From a bacterium UBP6_UBA1177 (lineage in GTDB: Bacteria > UBP6 > UBA1177), in contig DBYV01000054.1 of assembly GCA_002310995.1 (NCBI GenBank), positions 1 through 28,666 of the forward strand: DNA of 28,666 bases, in the 5' to 3' direction. Below are positions 23,712 through 28,666 of the stretch, piece by piece. The position numbers were made by a program, and so were the translations under genes. The notes beneath the pieces are model-generated. The model had not been told where the DNA came from. It did no database searches and saw only the letters and a program-made list of their open reading frames with translations. The number at the start of each line of letters is the position of its first letter. Position 1 is the stretch's first letter.

Positions 23712-24577
23712 AAAAAATTCTCGGGATATTGAGCGCTATAGGATATCTGCTTTGCACCTATCTGTTTGTTTCGCTGTTCGCTGCGGTTTTCTGCTTTGCG
23801 GGAGACGCCTTCGAAACATTCAAAAACAGCGACAAGATGCTCATTACTCCTGAAAATGTGGAAATTGCAGGTAATGAACATCTGAGCAGGGAAGATATTC
23901 TTTTTGTAGCCGGCCTTGATAAGAAAATCAGTTTTTTTGATGCTGACAGCAAAAAGATGACCTTGAATCTTTCAACTTGCGGATGGGTTAAAAAGGCTTT
24001 TGTCGAGAAGTTTTTTCCGAACTCGGTTAAGATACATATAGAAGAATTTAAACCTGCGATGGTTGTTACCAGCAGAAAGAAATCGTTTGATTCTGATAAA
24101 GATTCCTTTATGCCTTGGTTTTCCGATGCCGACGGAATATTGTTCAAAAAGGCTCTTTCCCGTGAAATTCCGAAAGACATGCCTGCGTTTTATCTGAAAT
24201 ATTCCACTCCTGAAGAGGAGAAAAAACGTGCTGAAAAGATAAAAAATGCAATATTTATTGCTGAAAAATGGAAAGATACGGATTCGCTTTGCCAGCTTAA
24301 AAGCATAAGTTACGAGTTCCTTGCCGGATATTCGATATCATGCGCTCTTGAAAAAAAGCGTTTGGAGGCAGTCATTCATCTCAAAGAAGACGCATCCGGT
24401 GACGAGTGGGTTAAAATGATTCGGAAAACCTCCGGCACGATAGGAGAACTGCTTGCCAAAAGTCAGTGGGTGCGGGAATATGATTTTGACAAAGTGAAAA
24501 ATAGTTTCGGTGAAACGGAATTTGAAATTATATTCGGCAAACTTGTCAGCATAAGGAAGGAGGATAAGGATGGCTAA
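23708..24577 (+). CDS. ftsQ: Cell division protein FtsQ
   Basis: A 289-residue bitopic protein with one membrane span (about 4-27). A POTRA-like domain (about 45-113: VEIAGNEHLSREDI to VKIHIEEFKPAMVV) and a beta-rich periplasmic region follow. FtsQ links early and late divisome proteins and binds FtsL/FtsB. Sequence conservation is low, but the POTRA motif and the place between ddl and ftsA make the call firm. ATG 23708 (overlapping the ddl stop) is chosen over the TTG at 23693. It overlaps ftsA by 8 nt. Confidence 0.9.
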   Translation: MKKILGILSAIGYLLCTYLFVSLFAAVFCFAGDAFETFKNSDKMLITPENVEIAGNEHLSREDILFVAGLDKKISFFDADSKKMTLNLSTCGWVKKAFVEKFFPNSVKIHIEEFKPAMVVTSRKKSFDSDKDSFMPWFSDADGILFKKALSREIPKDMPAFYLKYSTPEEEKKRAEKIKNAIFIAEKWKDTDSLCQLKSISYEFLAGYSISCALEKKRLEAVIHLKEDASGDEWVKMIRKTSGTIGELLAKSQWVREYDFDKVKNSFGETEFEIIFGKLVSIRKEDKDG

Positions 24578-25796
24578 AAGCAATGCGATGATTGCTGCCC
24601 TTGATATAGGTACAAAAAGTGTCACGACGCTTGTTGCTCAGAAGAACGATGAAGGAGTTTTTTCCATTATCGGAAAAGGTGTTTTCGAGAACAACAAAGG
24701 TCTGATCGCCGGTGACGTGGTTGACGTCCAGGCTACGGTGGCAGCAATACGCGAATCGGTTGCAGAAGCTGAACAGATTTCATCGAAACGCATAAAGAAG
24801 GTCTTTGTCGGTGTTTCGGGTGAAGGTATCCGTTCAATAAACAGTCATGGAGTCATTCAGGTCCGCGGTCAGGAAATTGCCAAGACAGATGTTAACAGGG
24901 TTATAGAACAAGCAAAAATTATTACTTTGCCTGACGACAGGGAGATTATAAGTGTCGAAATAGGAAAATATACTGTTGACGGCAAGCCAGGCATTGTGAA
25001 TCCCATAGGAATGGCATGCAGAAGACTTGAGGTTGACGTTCTGATAATAACGATGCCTAAGACGATGTGCAGAAATCTTTACAAGGCTGTCGAAGACGCA
25101 GGATTTTTTGTAAACGGTGTCGTTGTAAGTGCCATTGCTTCAAGCTGGGCTGTTCTTGAAGAAGACGAGAAGAATCTCGGTGTTGCGATGGTGGATATAG
25201 GTGACGGTGTAGCCGATATCGCAATTTATTACAACGGAGACCCTGTTTATGTTGCGGTAATGCCTATGGGCGGTAAATTTATCACCGACGATATAAGCAA
25301 AGTCATGAAAATTCCGCCTGCGGAGGCTGAAAAGATAAAATGCAAATACGGTAATGCGCGTCCTGAATATGTATCAGATGCTGAAGTGTTTGAGACTTTT
25401 GTCATCGGTACGAATGCGCAGACGACCAAAAAGGTCAAACAACTTGCGACTGTAATAACTCCGAGGATAGAGGAGATTCTTATAGAGATTAAAAAGAAAC
25501 TCAGGGAAAGCCAGAAGGAAAGCCTTATTCAGTCTGATATCGTTATTACCGGCGGAACGGCCAAACTGAAGAACATTCAGTGCGTAACGGAAGATACTTT
25601 GGAGCAGACGGTAAGGATCGGAATTCCGAAGATAGATGATCCAGGCAGCGGATTGAATGATGTTCTGAGTTCACCTACATTTGCTACGGCAGTAGGAATA
25701 ATCAGGCATTTTTCAGGACGCAGACAGCTGGAAATTGCAAAAAGAAACGGGTTTTGGGCGAAAGTGGCCGATATTTTTAGAAATTTTTTCGAGTAG
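24570..25796 (+). CDS. ftsA: Cell division protein FtsA
   Basis: A 408-residue actin-like protein that tethers FtsZ to the membrane and recruits the divisome. Phosphate-1 loop LDIGTKSVT (11-19), SHMA/1C subdomain region, phosphate-2 loop VDIGDGVAD (208-216) and adenosine loop ITGGTAKLKN. The end is an amphipathic helix (GFWAKVADIFRNFFE) that would insert in the membrane. The phosphate-2 loop differs from the usual GGGTTD pattern. The start overlaps the ftsQ end; ftsZ follows 9 nt after the stop. Confidence 0.95.
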   Translation: MAKSNAMIAALDIGTKSVTTLVAQKNDEGVFSIIGKGVFENNKGLIAGDVVDVQATVAAIRESVAEAEQISSKRIKKVFVGVSGEGIRSINSHGVIQVRGQEIAKTDVNRVIEQAKIITLPDDREIISVEIGKYTVDGKPGIVNPIGMACRRLEVDVLIITMPKTMCRNLYKAVEDAGFFVNGVVVSAIASSWAVLEEDEKNLGVAMVDIGDGVADIAIYYNGDPVYVAVMPMGGKFITDDISKVMKIPPAEAEKIKCKYGNARPEYVSDAEVFETFVIGTNAQTTKKVKQLATVITPRIEEILIEIKKKLRESQKESLIQSDIVITGGTAKLKNIQCVTEDTLEQTVRIGIPKIDDPGSGLNDVLSSPTFATAVGIIRHFSGRRQLEIAKRNGFWAKVADIFRNFFE

Positions 25797-25805
25797 GAGA
25801 GTTTG

Positions 25806-27122
25806 ATGAGCGGAAAGGATGACACTGTAAAAATTGCAGTTATCGGTGTGGGCGGCTGTGGCTGTAATGCAGTAAAGATGATTGAAGAAGAGGCAAGTGC
25901 TAATGACGAGTCAGTGTTTAAAAACAGCAACGTCAAGATAGTTGCTGCCAATACTGATGCGCAGGTTCTTGCCCAGCTTAGTGAAGTTGACCAGATACAA
26001 CTTGGTCCCAAACTTACAAAAGGGCAGGGCGCAGGCGGCAATCCAGATTGCGGAAGAGATGCAGCGATAGAGAGTCAGGTTGATATATTTTCATCTTTTG
26101 AAAATCACGATATGGTTTTTCTGACTGCCGGAATGGGAGGCGGAACAGGTACAGGAGCCGCACCGGTTATCGCTAATGCCGCAAAAAAGAATGGTATCCT
26201 TACGGTCGGTATTGTAACGAAACCTTTCTCTTTTGAAGGCAATCAGAAGATGAAAAGTGCAGAAAACGGAATAGAAGAACTCAAAAAAAATGTTGACGCT
26301 CTTCTTGTTGTTCCGAACGATACTCTTCTCGAAATTGCAGGTGATGAAGACGATACAGTTGATATGTTTAAAAAGCCCAATGAAATTCTTATTTATGCCG
26401 TCAGAAGCATTTCTGAACTCATAATCAAAACGGGTATCGTAAATATCGATTTCGCCGATGTCAGAAATACCATGCGTGATATGGGAATCGCAGTGATCGG
26501 TTTTGGAACCGCAACGGGCGAACATGCTCCGATAAACGCCGTAAAAGACGCTCTCAACAATCCGCTCCTGAAGAATTTTACTATAGAAGGAACCAAAAAA
26601 ATGCTGATTTATTTCAGCGGAAATACAAAAATGAAAGAATTTAACGAGGCCTGTGCTTATCTTGAGGGTTTGCGTGACAAGAACGCCGAGTTCAAATTCG
26701 GTCTTTTTGTAGATAAGAACAAGACTGATGTTTCTGTACTCATCGTTGCTGAAGCGCACGAAGCTGTAGCCAACGACAAAAAAGAGTGTAAAAAAGAGAA
26801 GGATGACGATCAGAGCACTGTTTTGGAAGCAGGAACGAACACGCGTATCGCTGAAGATGTCATCATTGAAGTACAGAAACCGGTATTCGATGCCAAAGAC
26901 ACAATAGCTGCTACATTTTCAAAGGAAATTCCATCCGAACCAAAAAGCCTTGAAATCAGGGACACCAAGCCGTTTTCCTTCAAAGACGAAACTGTAGCCG
27001 TATTTATTCCTGAAAACGATATTGACCAGAATGACAGAAGCATTCCTACAGTTCTGCGCAAAGCTTCAAAGGCAGAGAAAGAAAAGATTCAAATTTCTCT
27101 TAACGAATATATCACGAAATAA
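25806..27122 (+). CDS. ftsZ: Cell division GTPase FtsZ
   Basis: A 438-residue tubulin homolog forming the Z ring. It has the N-terminal IGVGGCGCNAV, the nucleotide contact NTDAQ, the tubulin signature GMGGGTGTGAAP and the T7-loop VNIDFADVRNTM. A roughly 85-residue disordered linker leads to the FtsA-binding peptide SIPTVLRKA (412-420). That peptide is followed by 18 further residues, not at the extreme end as usual. The start was set at ATG 25806 with AGGAG 6 nt before, one codon after an in-frame TTG. It is the last dcw gene, with a terminator 17 nt after its stop. Confidence 0.97.
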   Translation: MSGKDDTVKIAVIGVGGCGCNAVKMIEEEASANDESVFKNSNVKIVAANTDAQVLAQLSEVDQIQLGPKLTKGQGAGGNPDCGRDAAIESQVDIFSSFENHDMVFLTAGMGGGTGTGAAPVIANAAKKNGILTVGIVTKPFSFEGNQKMKSAENGIEELKKNVDALLVVPNDTLLEIAGDEDDTVDMFKKPNEILIYAVRSISELIIKTGIVNIDFADVRNTMRDMGIAVIGFGTATGEHAPINAVKDALNNPLLKNFTIEGTKKMLIYFSGNTKMKEFNEACAYLEGLRDKNAEFKFGLFVDKNKTDVSVLIVAEAHEAVANDKKECKKEKDDDQSTVLEAGTNTRIAEDVIIEVQKPVFDAKDTIAATFSKEIPSEPKSLEIRDTKPFSFKDETVAVFIPENDIDQNDRSIPTVLRKASKAEKEKIQISLNEYITK

Positions 27123-27138
27123 ATAGAGTCATTATTGC

Positions 27139-27173
27139 AAGTCTGTCTTTTATTCAGACTTTTTCATTTTTTT
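27139..27173 (+). terminator. Hairpin terminator after ftsZ
   Basis: AAGTCTG (27139-27145) pairs with CAGACTT (27155-27161) around a 9-nt loop and is followed by a T-rich run broken by one CA. It fits rho-independent termination of the dcw transcript. The right half of the hairpin lies inside the last codons of the convergent minus-strand gene. Read from that strand it lacks a good T tract. Confidence 0.75.
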
Positions 27174-28349
27174 GATGATACCGAAATAAATGTGGATCGT
27201 CGTAAGGAAAAATACCGGAATAATAAAAGCTGCCGTTATGAGATATCCGAAAAGAATTGCCGCAGGTCCGATAACCGCAAGAACAAAGTATGCAAACAGG
27301 TAGAAATCACGGCGCGAGCAGTATTTGAGGAAGTTCAGAAGATCCATTTTCTGGTAAATCGGCGCGGTCAGATCAACTCTTCTGACAACTTTCTCCTTTT
27401 TCTCGAACCAGAATGTAAAAGCGTAGATGTTTGTCGTTTTTCTGATGACTATCACATCGAAATAACTAACAAAATTGTGGTACCAGTTGATTGCGATGGA
27501 AAGCCATGCAATCCAGATCGGCCAGGTTTCAAGGTAAGGCTGCAGCCACGCGATCTGTGTCGGATTTGCCGTGTAGTAGCGGGCGAGACCGTATCCGAGA
27601 CCCAGCGTGATCGAGGAGTTTACAAACGAGTCTCCTACCGTGTCAAGCCACTGCCCGAATTTACTTGTCTGGTAGGTGAGACGCGCGACTTTTCCGTCGC
27701 AGTCGTCAAGCATTGAGGCAATCTGCACGCAGAGAGTGCCGAGAACCAGAGCCCAGTATGTGCCGCGGTAAGCGATAAAGCCAGAAAGAACTCCGATAAT
27801 TATCGAAAGCCATGTAACCATGTTCGGCGTGAAATGGAAAGGAATCCACACGTTTCTGACGAGAAAAATTCCGGCAACCATATTGAGTGAACGCGAAATC
27901 AAACCGTCGGTAGGCTGTTTCATCACATTGAAAAGTTCGGTGTCGAGTTCTCTTTTCTTCTCTTTGGAATCAACGACGACTCTGTAACCCGGGCCGGTGA
28001 AAGTTGCCGTTTTTTCCGGGAAAACGCCGTTCTTCAAAAATTCCGAAATCTCGTCTTTGTGAAGTTCTGCCTTGCACAGAGCGAACATTCCTCCTTTTTC
28101 GAAGCGGTCTTCGTCAGCTTCGAAATACTGCTGCTGAACTGCAAGCGGATGAATAAAAAAAGCTCCGTTCACAAACATCCAGCTGCCCGAAAACTCCCGG
28201 TTTGTGTTTTCATCAACAAAAACAACCTCTTTTGCGCCGTAACCCTGCGCGATGCGGAACTGCCTGTCAATAAGCGTGAGTCCGAGAAGTTTTTCATTTA
28301 AATCGTAAGGAACATTCTTTCCGTTGTAAATCGCGACTGAAAAATCCAT
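27150..28349 (-). CDS. CDP-alcohol phosphatidyltransferase with degenerate nucleotidyltransferase-like N-domain
   Basis: A 399-residue protein. The C-terminal half is a polytopic CDP-alcohol phosphatidyltransferase with the complete signature: Asp215, Asp218, Gly219, Ala222-Arg223, Gly232, Asp236 and Asp240. It is preceded by PTDGLISRSLN and TPNMVTWLS, which are typical of the family. The first 140 residues resemble a sugar-nucleotidyltransferase fold (LLGLTLIDRQFRIAQGYGAKEVVFV), but the GxGxR nucleotide loop and the following PK are absent. The layout recalls bifunctional inositol-phosphate cytidylyltransferase/phosphotransferase fusions, with the first activity probably lost. The product lipid or soluble phosphodiester is unknown. 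It has an AGGAGG ribosome-binding site and sits 26 nt after the aldolase gene. Confidence 0.82.
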   Translation of the reverse strand: MDFSVAIYNGKNVPYDLNEKLLGLTLIDRQFRIAQGYGAKEVVFVDENTNREFSGSWMFVNGAFFIHPLAVQQQYFEADEDRFEKGGMFALCKAELHKDEISEFLKNGVFPEKTATFTGPGYRVVVDSKEKKRELDTELFNVMKQPTDGLISRSLNMVAGIFLVRNVWIPFHFTPNMVTWLSIIIGVLSGFIAYRGTYWALVLGTLCVQIASMLDDCDGKVARLTYQTSKFGQWLDTVGDSFVNSSITLGLGYGLARYYTANPTQIAWLQPYLETWPIWIAWLSIAINWYHNFVSYFDVIVIRKTTNIYAFTFWFEKKEKVVRRVDLTAPIYQKMDLLNFLKYCSRRDFYLFAYFVLAVIGPAAILFGYLITAAFIIPVFFLTTIHIYFGIIKKMKKSE

Positions 28350-28375
28350 AAATGCCTCCTAACACACGGATTTGA

Positions 28376-28666
28376 TTATGCCTTTCCGGCACTTCCGAGA
28401 ACGTTGATGTTTTTGTGCTTGTAAAGCTCTTTGAGTGCATCACGCGCAGGTCCCAAATATTTTCTCGGGTCAAATTCCGCCGGTTTCTCGGCAAGGACTT
28501 TTCTTACTGCAGCAGTCATTGCAAGTCTGCCGTCGCTATCGATATTGATTTTGCAGACAGCACTTGCCGCAGCTTTGCGGAGCTGTTCTTCGGGAATGCC
28601 TATCGCGTCTTTGAGTTTTCCGCCGTAAGTATTGATTATCTTTACTAAATCCTGCGGAACTGAAGA
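28376..28666 (-). CDS. fba: Class II fructose-bisphosphate aldolase, C-terminal part
   Basis: Reading the minus strand from the window edge gives 96 residues and a TAA stop at 28378-28376. The start lies outside the window. Recognisable C-terminal features of class II aldolase are SSVPQDLV, INTYGGKLKDAIGIP, VCKINIDSDGRLAMT and FDPRKYLGPARDALKELYKHK. The enzyme cleaves fructose-1,6-bisphosphate in glycolysis and needs a divalent metal; the metal-binding residues lie mostly in the missing part. It is followed 26 nt later by the CDP-alcohol transferase gene on the same strand, so they may share a transcript. Confidence 0.9.
   Translation of the reverse strand, partial: SSVPQDLVKIINTYGGKLKDAIGIPEEQLRKAAASAVCKINIDSDGRLAMTAAVRKVLAEKPAEFDPRKYLGPARDALKELYKHKNINVLGSAGKA

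Noticed and set aside
26091..26759. 222-codon minus-strand open frame opposite ftsZ
   Set aside because: Its composition is Cys/Phe/Ser-rich nonsense and it lies wholly within conserved ftsZ sequence.
27135..27716. 193-codon plus-strand open frame after ftsZ
   Set aside because: It is antisense to the CDP-alcohol transferase, whose full catalytic motif shows that the minus strand is coding.
1..28666. Search by eye for CRISPR arrays, transposases, tRNA or rRNA genes
   Set aside because: None seen: no spaced identical repeats, no transposase motifs, and intergenic gaps are too short for rRNA.

Overview
The window is a 28.7 kb piece of a bacterial chromosome at about 43% G+C by eye, densely packed with protein genes. 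It is dominated by a nearly complete division and cell-wall (dcw) cluster. The organism is a Gram-negative-type (diderm) bacterium. The evidence is a lipoprotein signal, the FtsQ/FtsL/FtsA/FtsZ divisome, a MurE carrying the DNPR motif of meso-diaminopimelate-adding enzymes, and several AgmX/PglI-type envelope proteins with acidic, Pro/Ala/Glu-rich linkers. The AgmX-like domains, a PASTA-bearing FtsI and Hsp70/J-protein paralogs point towards the Myxococcota or a wider deltaproteobacterial-type lineage. That placement is inference; no rRNA or tRNA gene is present to test it.

Layout. (1) Bases 1-5399, plus strand: a 5'-truncated DUF1566/AgmX-type protein, the lipid II flippase MurJ, a full-length paralog of the first protein, a membrane-anchored AgmX-domain protein, and a Cys-rich lipoprotein with a LamG-like C-terminus. 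(2) Bases 5405-6798, minus strand: a tight three-gene operon of a double CxxC zinc-ribbon protein, an HD-domain hydrolase and RecX. (3) Bases 6996-10191, plus strand: an Hsp70 without its C-terminal lid, translationally coupled to a protein joining a degenerate receiver domain to a J domain and a TPR-like tail, followed by uppS. (4) Bases 10398-27122, plus strand: mraZ-rsmH-ftsL-ftsI-murE-murF-murD-ftsW-murG-murC-murB-ddl-ftsQ-ftsA-ftsZ. Most junctions overlap by 1-14 nt or abut, and the cluster ends in a hairpin terminator. (5) Bases 27150-28666, minus strand: a CDP-alcohol phosphatidyltransferase fused to a degenerate nucleotidyltransferase-like domain, and the C-terminal part of a class II fructose-bisphosphate aldolase.

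How the genes work together. UppS makes the undecaprenyl carrier. MurC, MurD, MurE, MurF, MurB and Ddl build the UDP-MurNAc-pentapeptide, MurG makes lipid II, MurJ flips it, and FtsW/FtsI polymerise and crosslink it at a septum organised by FtsZ, FtsA, FtsQ and FtsL. The one missing step is MraY (lipid I synthesis): its usual place between murF and murD is absent.

Most worth a second look: the lidless Hsp70 with its pseudo-receiver J protein next to cell-wall genes; a MurG-position protein that has lost both glycine-rich loops; the absent mraY; a 10-nt-phased MraZ-box-like array before mraZ; and the degenerate nucleotidyltransferase-CDP-alcohol transferase fusion. No CRISPR array, insertion sequence, tRNA or rRNA was seen. 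No gene-free stretch exceeds about 210 bases.
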